Counted from the first letter of the stretch, positions 23,501-33,925 are shown. The stretch is 64,000 nucleotides of DNA from Agrocybe praecox (GCA_964017145.1 OZ024847.1:2294001-2358000); one strand, 5' to 3'. Made by a program: numbers and translations. The notes: generated by a model from the letters alone, not told the origin.

Positions 23501-25546
23501 TCAGATTATGCTACTGGGGCTGTCTTATCTCAGGAAGGATCAGATGGGAAATGGCATCCTGTTGCTTTTATGTCTAAGAGCCTCTCTGAAGTAGAAAGAA
23601 ATTATGAGATCCATGACAAGGAAATGCTGGCAATTATCAGGGCACTAGATGAATGGAGACATTATCTTGAAGGGACTCAACATACCTTTGAGATTTGGAC
23701 AGACCACAAAAATCTAGAGTACTTTATGACTGCCCAGAAACTAAGCAGAAGGCAGGCCAGATGGTCTCTGTTTTTGTCCAGATTTGACTTTTCTCTTCAT
23801 CATAGACCTGGTAAAAAATCCCTTAAGCCAGATGCTCTGTCAAGGAGATCAGATCATAAGAAGGGGGAGAATGATAATGAAAATGTAGTTCTCCTCAAAC
23901 CTTCCTACTTCAAGATCCAGGCTCTCAAACAGGGGCACACCATTTTGTCTGGTCCTGAGACTGATCTTCTAAAGAAAATCAGAGAGGCAAAGGACATGGA
24001 TGAAAAGGTTGTGAAGGCAGTACAGGAATTGAAGGGATCCTCAACCAAGAAGATAGAAGGACAGGAATGGGCAGAAGAGCAAGGACTTATTCTCTACAGA
24101 GGGAAAGTGTATGTTCCCAAGGACAAAGATCTTAGAAGGAAAATTGTGGAACTACATCATGATGCCTATATTGCTGGACATCCAGGAAAATGGAAGACAA
24201 TAGAGCTTGTCTCTAGAAATTATTGGTGGCCAGGAATGTCTCACTATATTGCAGCCTACACTAGAAGCTGTGATAGATGTAACAGGACAAAGACATTCCC
24301 AGCTAAGCCTGTTGGCTTCCTGACTCCTACTGAAATTCCTTCTGATGTCTGGCAAACCATTACTGTGGACTTTATCACTGGATTACCTGAGTGTCAAGGG
24401 TACAATGCCATCATGATAGTTGTAGATAGGCTTAGCAAGATGATCCACATCATACCTACCACAGATGAGGTCACATCTGAAGGTACTGCTAAGCTCTATA
24501 GAGACTATGTCTGGAAACTGCATGGTCTACCTATCAAAATAATCTGTGATAGAGGTCCCCAGTTTGTCTCCAAGTTCATGAAAGAGCTCAACTCCTTATT
24601 AGGTATTCAGACTGCTTCATCTACAGCCTATCACCCTCAGACAGATGGTCAAACTGAGAGGGTAAATCAAGAAGTAGAACAATACCTCAGGCTCTTTATA
24701 AACCACAGACAAGATGATTGGGTAGAATGGTTGTCCTTGGCTGAATTCTCCTATAATAACAGAGTTCAAGCATCTACTAGGCAAACACCCTTCATGCTCA
24801 ATAATGGTAGACATCCCAGGATGGGCACAGAACCTCTTAGAGACAGCAAGATGGACACTGTAGATACCTTTGTGAAAAACATGGAAGAGGCCAGAAAAGA
24901 AGCAGAGTCTGCCCTCAAAAAGGCTGCTGATGATATGGCCAAGTTCTATGATAGACACAGAGGTGTACCTACTGAGTATAAGGTCGGAGACATGGTTTGG
25001 CTAGATGGCAAGGACTTGAAGACTGATAGGCCTTCCAAGGAATTGGAGGACAAAAGATATGGACCATACAAGATCACCAAAGTTGTTGGTCCAAATGCCT
25101 ATGAATTGAAATTGCCTTCTACCATGAAGATCCATCCTGTATTCAATGTGGTCAAGCTCATGCCCCATCATCCTGATCCAGTTGGTAGAAAGCCCCCTTC
25201 CAGACCTCCACCAGTTATCAAAGGAGAAAACCCTGAATGGGAAGTTGAGTACATCAAGGACAGCAGATTATTCAGAAATAAGCTGCAGTACTTGGTTAAA
25301 TGGAAAAACTACCCAAATGAAGAAAGTACTTGGGAACCTGCAGAAAATTTGAAGAAGGCAGCTAAATCAATCAAGGAATTCCATGCAAAACACCCAGCTG
25401 CTCCCAGAAAAATATCTGCTCTCACTTTTGATAGACTTTCATTTTCTCCTTTAATCAATTTTACTGAACCTCCACCTCCTCTGAAACCCTCCAAGCTCAG
25501 CCATACATGTGCACATTGTGGGAAATGTGCCTTAGAGAGGGGGTGA
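20579..25546 (+). CDS. Gag-Pol polyprotein of Ty3 element 1 (1655 aa)
   Basis: A single uninterrupted frame. Gag covers about residues 1-330 and ends with a CCHC zinc knuckle starting at C309 (CFKCRKQGHKAADC). The aspartic protease active site is D443-S-G. Reverse transcriptase has YMDD at 824-827. RNase H begins near residue 970 (EADSSDYATGAV). The integrase has an HHCC zinc-binding region and catalytic D1264, D1324 and E1360 (D-D35-E), then the GPY/F module (KRYGPYKITKVVGPNAY). A chromodomain at about 1553-1610 (LQYLVKWKNYPNEESTWEP) probably directs integration to chromatin. Gag and Pol share one frame with no shift or stop, as in Tf1-type elements. The final codons, GAG AGG GGG TGA, also serve as the polypurine tract, and the LTR starts at the next base. 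The frame appears intact. Confidence 0.93.
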   Translation: MDTTTTTITTTTLPCVEELLQQISLLTQEVALLRQQQQQSVTPPTTQSPFSSAAREVHPSSANHSPFTFGSQSGIKVSPPEPYDGSMSKAETFLSQLKLYFYGKGITDNLQKVVCALSYMKEGTAGKWALDKTKILDGDYSKEGLWNDFVYEFREVFGDPDPASTARHKMNLLKQGSQTADEYVASFRELVSDTGYNDAALVEKFQTGLNRSLREKVYNVPDMPKTLNGWISWATKLDRQWRQMEAFNKSTSTTSSSFSKAPKPQPKPAAPSPSSFSSSQRGFVAQAKQPDVVPIKVDSEWRSVRPLICFKCRKQGHKAADCRSSVNINAMNYEELKDFYGKLIKEEEERQSQEQKKNLEAPLVKDMSQWNRFNVLEDETDKVNPTSSESDTEIMFSNSDSSLSSTPERIYILGHKPKASTHLSVILKTMDTGKRLPVDALLDSGATGLFLDTGFVKYHNLNTRKLPRAIPVYNVDGTLNKSGSIHEEVDLIMVYKNHTEKATFAVCDLGDKTAIIGHTWLYLHNPDVNWKSGDVQFTRCPSDCHMEVIRARRKRQRIAAVQRRQLPQFDDEGVDLVDQSPDSDSEIEPEDRIFISYLHPQKQSINATSTVSQKLAEESYQQAESPKKTFEEAVPKHYHQFKGVFSKESFDRLPDRKPWDHAIELKPGSEPYRSKIYPLSPNEQKELDAFLEENLKSGRIRPSKSPMASPVFFVKKKDGSLRLVQDYRKLNEMTIKNSYPLPLISDIITKLSKAKYFTKLDVRWGFNNVRVKEGDEWKAAFRTNRGLFEPLVMFFGLTNSPATFQTMMNDIFIELIDGNVVIVYMDDILVFTETLEHHREVVKKVLQILEDNKLYLKAEKCEFEKEKIEYLGLIISQGKIEMDPVKVEGVSKWPEPENVKDVQSFLGFVNFYRRFIEDFADIAKPLHELTKKGTVWRWGLRHQEAFDQLKLKVTSSPVLVFPDDNKPYKVEADSSDYATGAVLSQEGSDGKWHPVAFMSKSLSEVERNYEIHDKEMLAIIRALDEWRHYLEGTQHTFEIWTDHKNLEYFMTAQKLSRRQARWSLFLSRFDFSLHHRPGKKSLKPDALSRRSDHKKGENDNENVVLLKPSYFKIQALKQGHTILSGPETDLLKKIREAKDMDEKVVKAVQELKGSSTKKIEGQEWAEEQGLILYRGKVYVPKDKDLRRKIVELHHDAYIAGHPGKWKTIELVSRNYWWPGMSHYIAAYTRSCDRCNRTKTFPAKPVGFLTPTEIPSDVWQTITVDFITGLPECQGYNAIMIVVDRLSKMIHIIPTTDEVTSEGTAKLYRDYVWKLHGLPIKIICDRGPQFVSKFMKELNSLLGIQTASSTAYHPQTDGQTERVNQEVEQYLRLFINHRQDDWVEWLSLAEFSYNNRVQASTRQTPFMLNNGRHPRMGTEPLRDSKMDTVDTFVKNMEEARKEAESALKKAADDMAKFYDRHRGVPTEYKVGDMVWLDGKDLKTDRPSKELEDKRYGPYKITKVVGPNAYELKLPSTMKIHPVFNVVKLMPHHPDPVGRKPPSRPPPVIKGENPEWEVEYIKDSRLFRNKLQYLVKWKNYPNEESTWEPAENLKKAAKSIKEFHAKHPAAPRKISALTFDRLSFSPLINFTEPPPPLKPSKLSHTCAHCGKCALERG
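25534..25546 (+). other. Polypurine tract overlapping the gag-pol stop
   Basis: The run AGAGAGGGGGTGA ends exactly where the 3' LTR begins. Such a tract primes plus-strand DNA synthesis in LTR retrotransposons. Confidence 0.7.
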
Positions 25547-26013
25547 TGTCAGGGTTTCCCCTATTTTCCTCTATTTTTCTTTATTTATTTCGCATTTTTC
25601 CCTTTTGTAGATGTATAGATATCTTATCTGTTTCATATCTTTGATTATCTCTTGATTATCATTTGATTAGATACTTATCACTTTGATTTCCCATGAGCAT
25701 AGCCTCATTCATTCTACATCATTCTACATTATTCTTTTACTTTCTTTATGATGTCATTGCCTTACTCATCATTCCTTTCTATGATGTCATGGAGGAATAT
25801 TCTAGAATAGCTGTAGGGTATATATACTGGACATGTAGGTAGCTTTAGCCCCAGCTTCAATCTCTTAGGATATCCACTATCATTGGTGTGATCTCTTAGA
25901 ACCATTGAGTGTCTCTTTCTCTCTTCATCTCTCTTTCTCTCTCTCTCTCTCTCTACCTCTTGCTTTGTCTTTGTTGGTGGCCTTGTCACACTGATCTTAG
26001 TGTTGCCCTGACA
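25547..26013 (+). repeat. 3' LTR of element 1 (467-bp type B)
   Basis: Type B markers are GATGTATAGATA, GAGCATAGCC, ATTCTACATT, ACTTTCTTT, CATGGAGG and GATCTTAGTG. It is about 10 bp shorter than the 5' LTR in the C/T-rich tract. All these markers match the LTR at 43106-43572, not the LTR at the other end of the same element. Confidence 0.93.
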
Positions 26014-27289
26014 GCGAGTCCATGTCTTTTCTTATACGTGTCGATTATCTCTGCTGGTTTTGTATCATCTCTAAAACGCCGTATTTGATCTTGGATTCCG
26101 GGTACTCAATCAGGTGAGCTCTTCTCGTCTCCATATTTAACAACTTCATAAAGATGTCTTCTACTTACACCCAATCCCCATCATCTCAGAGAGGCCTCCC
26201 CATCTCAGCCCCCTCCATCGGGCACTTCAAAGTTCCGACAATGCTGCCATCCTGCAATTGTGAAGCTCGACGATGGATGGCTCATTGTATACCGTGTTTT
26301 CTCAACCAGTACGTGCCTTTTGTCTGATATACTATTGTGCTTCCATGCTCACATTTACCTCTTTCTAGACTCGCCTCCTCACTTCGATGAACGGGATAGC
26401 GTTGATTGATGCGGTGTGTATGGCTCCCTTAAAGCTAGGCCACGAGTAGTTGGCCTGGATATCTTGTAAGAAACGTGTTATTCCGTCTTTCCGTCTTTGA
26501 ACTTTGCTCTAAATTTCTGCACTCACACCTGCACTTTTCTTCTTCCTTTCAAAGCAAATGTCTTGCTCGGATGATGCCAGGATCGTCGCTTATTCAAGGA
26601 TCAACAGAGCTCGGTATGCGTTGCTCTCTGATTCTTCTGTTCCTCCGAGTGCAACAAGGGCGTCTCGAGATTTATCGTAAGCCATAATTTGGGTACGAAA
26701 CTTCAAAACTCCATGTCGCCAATCTTTGCGGCTGCTCGCGTACAGGCGTTTGTAGATCGTCCACTCTTGCTTTTGTCGGCTCGCAGGACAGACAATGCCT
26801 TGGTCGTCGCACGCACCAGACGAATGCTGTCAAAAAGCAGAACTCTTCACAGCTTTAGCTCAGCATCGGCCAGATCAACCAGCTCCCACTGCACTCGCTG
26901 CTCTGGCGTAAAGGACGAAGGTAGCAGAACACACCACGTCTCGAGTTCATCGACCGAACCAGACTCAGTGGCGGGAATGTCACCGTCTGAAATACTGCCG
27001 AGAATTCACGCTCAAGCTGCTTTTACTTGGCCAGAGTACGTACTAGTTTTTGTCGCAGTTTCACACGTTCTGTGGGACTCATCGTGGGGTCGCTTTTTAT
27101 GGTCAATACAAGCTCAAATCTATACGTGCCATGGGTGAGTCTGGTCAATATTCATATCAGGAAACATAAATCACTGGAAGCGCGCCTTCTTTTCGTCGAC
27201 TGCCAAAAAAACACCCGAATGGGGCTTACTGGTAGCCTTAAACTGCTTGATCAAGTCCTCGTAGATCTTCGCCTGGGAAGGCACTAAGT
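26014..27289. other. Unrecognised, possibly decayed coding stretch
   Basis: Short plus-strand coding-like pieces with intron-like borders occur (for example from an ATG at about 26155, and a 149-codon frame at 26689-27138 rich in Ser and Arg). I could not join them into one model or name a family. Bases 26014-26018 (GCGAG) are one half of the type B target duplication. Confidence 0.3.
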
Positions 27290-27700
27290 TTACTAATACG
27301 TCAGCGTGTTGTATATGACTTGAAATTCAGATAGACATACGTAGTCGGTAAACACATTCAATCCGATTGTCATCGTTTAGGATGCGTAATTTACGATCTC
27401 TTTTCTGCCACTCAGCGAGTTTGCGGTGGAAAAGCACTGATGGTACGAGGTGATTGGCACGCTTTCGCTTGAACTGCTCCTTTGCCTACATTAGCGCAGC
27501 GTAAAGAGATTGGGCTACCGCATATGAGGTTGTTAATTGCAATAATGAAATTAAGTTTGGAGCGAGCATACCCATATTCACTACTTTCTTCAAGTTCCAA
27601 TCCCCGAAGTTATCAATGATACTATCTTGCCGATGGCCAGAAGTCATTTGTCGACTTGTTTGGTTATGGGCCAAGCCAGCCTTGTCTGCTATATTCATAC
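27290..27700 (-). pseudogene. KDZ transposase fragment
   Basis: On the minus strand the block GHRQDSIIDNFGDWNLKKVV matches the KDZ signature that follows the catalytic Glu (compare GSRRDTLDDHFGDWNWKK in KDZ 1). An intron-like break near 27515-27575 is followed by a basic stretch containing HRKLAEWQKRDRKLR, which fits the next part of such transposases. The N-terminal two thirds, with both catalytic Asp residues, are missing: the palindromic element begins immediately upstream at about 27695, and I see no KDZ sequence beyond its far side. Confidence 0.5.
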
Positions 27701-28633
27701 ATGAACCCTTGGAAACTACCCAACAAGGGTGATACATCCACACCGGAAGTTTCCCAGTCCCGGCAGTGATATATCACTATGCTGCAGGCAGAGAGCAGCT
27801 GCCTTTGGTAAACATATATAAACATTGCTGTATTTTAAGGTTTTGGACAGTAATTATATGTTGCAGGCGTAGTGGTTATGTTTTTTGTTGCGATATGTCA
27901 GATATATATTCTAAATATATTTTATGTTTTTTTGGCACTCTTTGCGCACCTAAAAAGGGACGGGACGGGATGGATTAAAAAACATACAACCAGATGACGT
28001 GTTATTTATAGGTGCACGCAGGAAACAGTGTCCCCGAGGTGCCCGACGCTGTAATTGGGCTCCTGCGCTGCGTCGGGCATCGTTCGGGGCGCAGAAAAAG
28101 CCCAGATATAATGTAGGGATATGTTTTGATTTTTTGGGGCCCTTTGCGCCATCAAAAAAGGGCGGGAGGGGATGGATTGCAAAACATAAAACCGGATGAC
28201 GTGTTATTTTTAACGTGCTTTGATCATTTTGGGCGTTGCGCTATTTTTATTGATGATATCATCATTTTGCACTATATTTATTTTAGATATCATGTGTTTT
28301 AGGCCTAGATTAGATTAGATATATATAAAAAAAGCGAACTTTCTACTTTTATTTTGAGCGGCAGTTCCCTATTCAGCAATTATTACTATTTTCGGACATT
28401 CCTTATAAAACATACAATTTTTTAAAATAAAATAAAAACATATATTTGTCTAGTTACAAAATATCTATATACTGGGACCGAGCGAGGGGACGCAAGAGCC
28501 AGGAGAAGCACGCAAAAAACGAGAGACGATGTCTCTCGTCTTTGCGTGCTGGTCGTCCTGCTCGTGCTCGTGCTCGCCTGGTCGTCGTCGTGCTCATACT
28601 CGGGTCGTCGCAGCCGTCGTCGTGCTCAGCCCA

Positions 28634-28827
28634 GCCATTGTGCACGCCCTACCCAACGTGCACGCTCTACCCGTCGTGCACGCCCTACCCAACGTGCACG
28701 CTCTACCCGTCATGCACGCCCTACCCAACGTGCACGCCCTACCCGTCATGCACGCTGTACCTAACGTGCACGCCCTACCCGTCGTGCACGCTCTACCCAA
28801 CGTGCACACCCTACCCAACGTGCACGC
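28634..28827. repeat. 18-bp minisatellite, left arm
   Basis: Tandem 18-bp units alternate between TGCACGCCCTACCCAACG and TGCACGCTCTACCCGTCG variants, about ten copies before the sequence gap. The mirror array at about 29905-30036 starts in register but has a different unit order after the third unit, so the arrays evolved or were assembled separately. Confidence 0.85.
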
Positions 28828-29027
28828 NNNNNNNNNNNNNNNNNNNNNNNNNNNNNNNNNNNNNNNNNNNNNNNNNNNNNNNNNNNNNNNNNNNNNNNNN
28901 NNNNNNNNNNNNNNNNNNNNNNNNNNNNNNNNNNNNNNNNNNNNNNNNNNNNNNNNNNNNNNNNNNNNNNNNNNNNNNNNNNNNNNNNNNNNNNNNNNNN
29001 NNNNNNNNNNNNNNNNNNNNNNNNNNN
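28828..29027. other. Assembly gap of exactly 200 N
   Basis: A run of 200 unknown bases begins inside the minisatellite. The round number suggests a placeholder, so the true array length and the palindrome centre are not known. Confidence 0.97.
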
Positions 29028-29039
29028 CCCAATTCCAAA

Positions 29040-29430
29040 AATGGTACTGACCGATATCTGAATTTTGCAACGAAATGAAAGATGAGCAATACTGTTGTTC
29101 ATACCAAAATGAACATAGTAGTAAGTACTGTATTTCGTATGTTTTTTAAATGTTTTAATCTTTATATAGAAAACACTTCTTATTATCGACTGTAATCTAA
29201 TTTACAAATTTATGTACTCATAATATCACTATACAGAATGGTACTGACAAATGTATTGAATGTGCAACGAAATGAAAAATGAACAATACTGCTGTTCATA
29301 GCGAGATGAACATAGTACTCTACTTTGTATGTTTTTTTCCTTTTTTTTTCTTCATAAAACAGCTTTTATTAGCTACTATTACCTAATTTACAAGTGTATG
29401 TACTCAAATTGTTACTGTAGCACCTCCCAT
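29040..29430. repeat. 197-bp tandem duplication in the palindrome centre
   Basis: Two diverged copies start at 29040 and 29237, each beginning AATGGTACTGAC and containing TGCAACGAAATGAAA. They are AT-rich and non-coding. Confidence 0.75.
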
Positions 29431-29579
29431 CGTCGAGTGCAACGATGAGCTCGACCCGGGTATACACCGGGCCGGCGTGGGAAGTTACCGAATTTGGAAG
29501 AAATCAACCATTTGATGGTTGATTCCTTCCTTATCAACCACCATCACAGCCGCCGTCGACTTCCTAACCGCCCCTCCCT

Positions 29580-29810
29580 CATCGTGGGGATGTGGGCTTT
29601 GCACCACGTCCACGTCCACGTCCACGTCCACGACCATGTCCACAACCACAACCACGTCCACAACCACGAGGGAAACATGCACGACGTCGAGGACGAAGAC
29701 CTCGAAGACCTTGACGACCTGGGCCACCACCACCACCACGCCCTCGACCTCGACCTCGACCTTGACAATGACGACGATGACGACGACGATGACGACAGCT
29801 AGGTTGATAA
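29580..29810. repeat. Simple-sequence tract (CCACGT and GAC/CTCGAC runs)
   Basis: Hexanucleotide CCACGT runs near 29607-29665 and GACCTC/GACGAC runs near 29740-29800 open long frames on both strands (His/Val-rich, Asp-rich, Arg/Ser-rich). These are composition effects rather than genes. Confidence 0.7.
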
Positions 29811-30975
29811 CGACGACGGCGACGGCGACGAACACGACCTCATGACGACGATGACTGGCCCAAAGGCGACGACTGCCACGAGCACAACGGCTAGGACGTG
29901 CTCGATGGCTAGGGTCGTGCACGATGGGTAGGGCGTGCACGTTGGGTAGGGCGTGCATGACGGGTAGGGCGTGCACGTTGGGTAGGGCGTGCACGACGGG
30001 TAGAGCGTGCACGTTGGGTAGGGCGTGCACAATGGCTGGGCTGAGCACGACGACGGCTGCGACGACCCGAGTATGAGCACGACGACGACCAGGCGAGCAC
30101 GAGCACGAGCAGGACGACCAGCACGCAAAGACGAGAGACATCGTCTCTCGTTTTTTGCGTGCTTCTCCTGGCTCTTGCGTCCCCTCGCTCGGTCCCAGTA
30201 TATAGATATTTTGTAACTAGACAAATATATGTTTTTATTTTATTTTAAAAAATTGTATGTTTTATAAGGAATGTCCGAAAATAGTAATAATTGCTGAATA
30301 GGGAACTGCCGCTCAAAATAAAAGTAGAAAGTTCGCTTTTTTTATATATATCTAATCTAATCTAGGCCTAAAACACATGATATCTAAAATAAATATAGTG
30401 CAAAATGATGATATCATCAATAAAAATAGCGCAACGCCCAAAATGATCAAAGCACGTTAAAAATAACACGTCATCCGGTTTTATGTTTTGCAATCCATCC
30501 CCTCCCGCCCTTTTTTGATGGCGCAAAGGGCCCCAAAAAATCAAAACATATCCCTACATTATATCTGGGCTTTTTCTGCGCCCCGAACGATGCCCGACGC
30601 AGCGCAGGAGCCCAATTACAGCGTCGGGCACCTCGGGGACACTGTTTCCTGCGTGCACCTATAAATAACACGTCATCTGGTTGTATGTTTTTTAATCCAT
30701 CCCGTCCCGTCCCTTTTTAGGTGCGCAAAGAGTGCCAAAAAAACATAAAATATATTTAGAATATATATCTGACATATCGCAACAAAAAACATAACCACTA
30801 CGCCTGCAACATATAATTACTGTCCAAAACCTTAAAATACAGCAATGTTTATATATGTTTACCAAAGGCAGCTGCTCTCTGCCTGCAGCATAGTGATATA
30901 TCACTGCCGGGACTGGGAAACTTCCGGTGTGGATGTATCACCCTTGTTGGGTAGTTTCCGAGGGTTCATGTATCA

Positions 30976-32325
30976 TAGTACCTTCAAAGGGTGGCCAAGC
31001 GGAGCTGGCGGAGACGAGACCTGGTACGACGGAGCCTGAAAAATATGAGCGGAGTTCTAGCGTACGTTTGCGTCGCAGCATGTGACACAATCAGCGGTAC
31101 GCGTTTAGATTGGTTTGCATGTAATAAACGAATTTAAGCTTAAATTTTAACTCACCAACCAAGTAGCACATGACTATCCAGAAAGGTATATTAAACCTCT
31201 TTCTCAAACTTGTAGACATCAGTTTGAACCCAACTCGAAATATTTCGTTCCTTTCCATAACAATTGATCCCAACTTGAAATACTGTGTTAACATCAAGAT
31301 TTGAAGACATATGGGGAAACACAATATGAATGTGCGTAATGTATGTTCTTCCCATGTAGAAGTCCCATCTAATTACAATGGTAATGAATTGCAGACCAAG
31401 CGCCTTGCCGCAGCACTTAAGTGTTCTCAAGGTCATGTCGAGGAAATCAAGGTAAGCAATCAGATTGTCTCCAAAATCAGCTGTATACCACGGCGATCGT
31501 CGAAAAATACAACGGGTGCGATCCAATCAATTACTCAGAGAATTATGTCCGCTAATGTGTTTAATTAGAACAAAATTCGCATTCAAGATTGCCATCAATC
31601 TTCCCAGTCACTTCCCACCAGTTTACCTGATGCCGTCCATGGAACTCATTGCCCAAACCCGCTACCAGTACTTCCGCATGCTGCCCCCGATGCACATAAC
31701 CCCGGCGTCAGCATTGATGGCAGCATATGTCAATTCCTGTTGTCTTGCCAGCCTTCGCTCATCCATCTTTCACCGGTTTTCGCTGAGGTGGGATGCACAA
31801 GTTACAAATATCTGGTTTGGCTGTCTTCTCTATCGGACGAGAAGAGATTCCCAATGCTGAAGAAGATTTTCGGTATGAGAGGCGTTACACAGATGGATAT
31901 GAGGGTTTTGGAAGACAGTTTGAATCAGTGTCTTTAGTATAATCACGTTACAGGACTCGCAAAATTTATTAGCACTTTTTTTGAATTTTTTGATTTACAA
32001 GGATTATAATCATAACTTGGTGTAAGGGCCATCGTGGCCCGCGGCATGTACGAGTCTTTTACGTCTTTGTTAAATGTGTTCCGTAAGAAGAAATTTATTT
32101 ACAATAATATTGTAATATTGTAATTAAATGTATCTAATGCATGTGAAATACAAGAAATATCAAGGAGAAAGGGCCACTGGAACATCCGAATCGTCCTTGT
32201 TATCGTGCAGTCCAAGTACTTTGTGTGAATTGTGTGAGTGAAAATTAAAAAGAATCGTACTAGCAATCATGATTGTCCCACTTACTATATCTGATGGGTT
32301 GTGCTTCCAAGTCCAGAGTCTATGT
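30976..32325. other. Unassigned region right of the palindrome
   Basis: Frames of about 110-130 codons exist on both strands (for example minus 31191-31526 and plus 31465-31860) without recognisable motifs. No repeat shared with the rest of the window was found. Confidence 0.3.
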
Positions 32326-33193
32326 CTATTTCACTTCTTTTTCGGGATTCAGGAATGGAAGTAATATTTCCAAACGGGAAAAAGACGCAGTGAACTTGAA
32401 TGTCTCGAGTGGTCTTCTGCTAGTTGAGCTGTCTGAGTCGATTTGTGAGTTCGAGTACAACGTCGCAACAATTCCAGGGATGCACCTAAAATTGACGTGG
32501 ACGTACGCGTGCAAGCTAAACTCGAGCATCTCGAGACAGCGAAGGAGGGTGTGGTTTTTGCTGGAATGAAGGGTTTTCGACTCCCTTCGTAGTAATCGTA
32601 AGATATGGCGACATTGTTAGGTGGGTTTGTTTGACAGTGTGGATGGTTTCCAAGAGGGATTTGAAGTCGTCGAAGCTGAACTCGACATTAAGCAGCTCTA
32701 ATTTGGTCAATGACGGTGTTGATCGTTGAAAGAAAGGGAGTGAGGTGGCGTTATAGCACCGATGTCCATGTTTATCAAAGAAAAAAGAGGATAGATTCGG
32801 CAAGGTGATTGCAGAGAAAAATTTCTCTCCGCTATCAAACAAATCAAAGAATGGGTGGCGAAGAATCTGATCACATGCCAGCTGTCTCCCGCTTCTACAC
32901 ACAGCTCCGAGGGTGAACGGAGCAAAAATATCCTGCTGTTTCGGAGTCTCGAGGTCGCTTTGAAAGGTAGCGGGTGAACAGAGATGAAAGATAAGAGGCA
33001 TGCTTTCCACAGGTAGTTTTTGTATCATTCGGCTATGTGTGCTATTAAAATCGGTCTTCTTGCTCCTGTGTTTGACGAGAAGATTAAGCGCCGAGATAGT
33101 GTCGTGTAGTTGTGTTTCGAGGCTCGCCAGAGCTCTGCACGAGCTGCGTCGGCCTTCCATTTCGCAAGACGAAGTATATAATAGCTGGGACAA
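32326..33193 (-). pseudogene. Decayed F-box protein gene
   Basis: The minus frame from 33193 encodes an N-terminal coiled segment (LETQLHDTISALNLLVKHR) and then an F-box-like block (IQKLPVESMPLIFHLCSP ... FTLGAVCRSGRQLAC), the usual layout of the large mushroom F-box family, whose members recruit substrates to SCF ubiquitin ligases. The expected Trp of the GAVCRxWR motif is Gly, and the segment normally following the F-box is much shortened. A leucine-repeat-like piece (PSLTKLELLNVEFSFDDFKSLL) follows, and after 32516 the similarity moves to another frame (RPLETFKFTASFSRLEIL). I infer internal deletion plus frameshift. Confidence 0.5.
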
Positions 33194-33925
33194 AATTATG
33201 GATTCCTAACGGTCGAGATGTTCGAATAACATGATTGTTGTCGTTAATCACAATGAAAGCAGGAGTAAACGAAAAATCGAGACTTTAAAGACAATGATTC
33301 GCTACGGGCAGGAGTGAAAGCTATTGACCCAGCCGCGCGGTCGGTTCACGCGGCTTTCGGATCATGCCGAGCACCCGGGACTTAAGACATATAAAGTAAG
33401 TAGGCTCGTGACCACAATTCAAAAATGTTGACCGTTTGCTTACATCTGCTTGACTATGGCCTTGACCCGCTGAAAGTAGTATTCTGCCTGGTGGCTCCTA
33501 CCATCACTGCCATTTCTGGCGTCCACTAGGAACACCACCACCACAGGGCAACAAGAACCGCAGCAACATTACAAGCACAGCATGATAACACACCTGCTAG
33601 CAGAAATTCTTTATCATCTCCACCTCCCGTGCAAGGGCCGTCAACGCTGCTGCTTTCTGAGTAGCTGGCGTTTTCCACCCTGAACGGAGCTGCTCAGCGC
33701 TCAGCGAGCGGCATCAACAGCTTGAGGCGTTTATGCTACAAACGAACATTAGTGAGGCCTACGAGGTTGCTAGGAGGACCTCCTCTCCAGAGCAATGCAT
33801 TGCAGCCTTCTCGAGGCTTGTGGCGAAGCTGAGACGTACATCATCAACAAGGTAAGTGTACAACAGGTGATGATAGACGACAGTTACTGACCCATTTCAA
33901 CGCAGAACGCATCATGACAAGATCC
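33194..33925. other. Unassigned, possible gene debris
   Basis: Short plus-strand coding-like pieces near 33715-33860 and an intron-like segment (GTAAGTG near 33852, CAG near 33905) precede the Lon fragment. They may belong to the same captured locus, but I cannot match them to Lon. Confidence 0.3.

Larger units (their letters stand above)
19594..26013 (+). mobile_element. Ty3/gypsy chromovirus-type LTR retrotransposon, element 1
   Basis: Full-length element of 6420 bp: 5' LTR 19594-20070, leader, one gag-pol frame, 3' LTR 25547-26013. LTR ends are TGTCAGGG...CCCTGACA. The five bases outside are GGGAC on the left and GCGAG on the right, so it has no target duplication of its own. The two LTRs belong to two sequence types (477 bp left, 467 bp right) that differ at many sites, whereas the left LTR matches the 477-bp LTR of element 2 and the right LTR matches the 467-bp LTR of element 2. 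The element is therefore probably a recombinant left by an inversion. Confidence 0.93.
27695..30975. repeat. 3.3-kb palindrome (TGATACAT-family ends, ~1-kb near-identical arms)
   Basis: Left arm 27695 to about 28740 and right arm about 29930 to 30975 are reverse complements, collinear without an indel (mirror positions always sum to 58670), with only scattered differences. Both outer ends carry the TGATACAT head module. Inside each arm lies a 202-bp duplicated tail module (27968 and 28170, and mirror positions), followed by an 18-bp minisatellite. Between the arms lie the 200-N gap, a 197-bp tandem duplication and simple repeats. No transposase is visible. It could be a foldback transposon, two copies of a family inserted head to head, or partly an assembly product. 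Confidence 0.8.

Noticed and set aside
25762..25989. Arg/Glu-rich frames inside the LTRs (also 43073-43357)
   Set aside because: They are produced by the C/T-rich tract of the LTR read on the other strand.
19594..26013. Independent target-site duplication for element 1
   Set aside because: The five flanking bases (GGGAC and GCGAG) do not match each other; they match the flanks of element 2 instead.
28446..29102. Long open frames running through the N gap on both strands
   Set aside because: They exist only because unknown bases cannot contain stops and because the 18-bp minisatellite lacks stops in several frames.
28634..30036. CRISPR-like regular repeats
   Set aside because: The 18-bp units abut each other without spacers and lie in a eukaryotic transposon context; this is a minisatellite.
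29485..30141. 218-codon minus frame rich in Val, and Asp/His-rich frames opposite
   Set aside because: These are composition effects of hexanucleotide and trinucleotide runs, with no conserved motif.
27695..31030. The KDZ fragment at 27.3-27.7 kb continuing on the far side of the palindrome
   Set aside because: No KDZ-like translation was found in 30976-31560 on either strand, so simple insertion into a KDZ gene is not supported.
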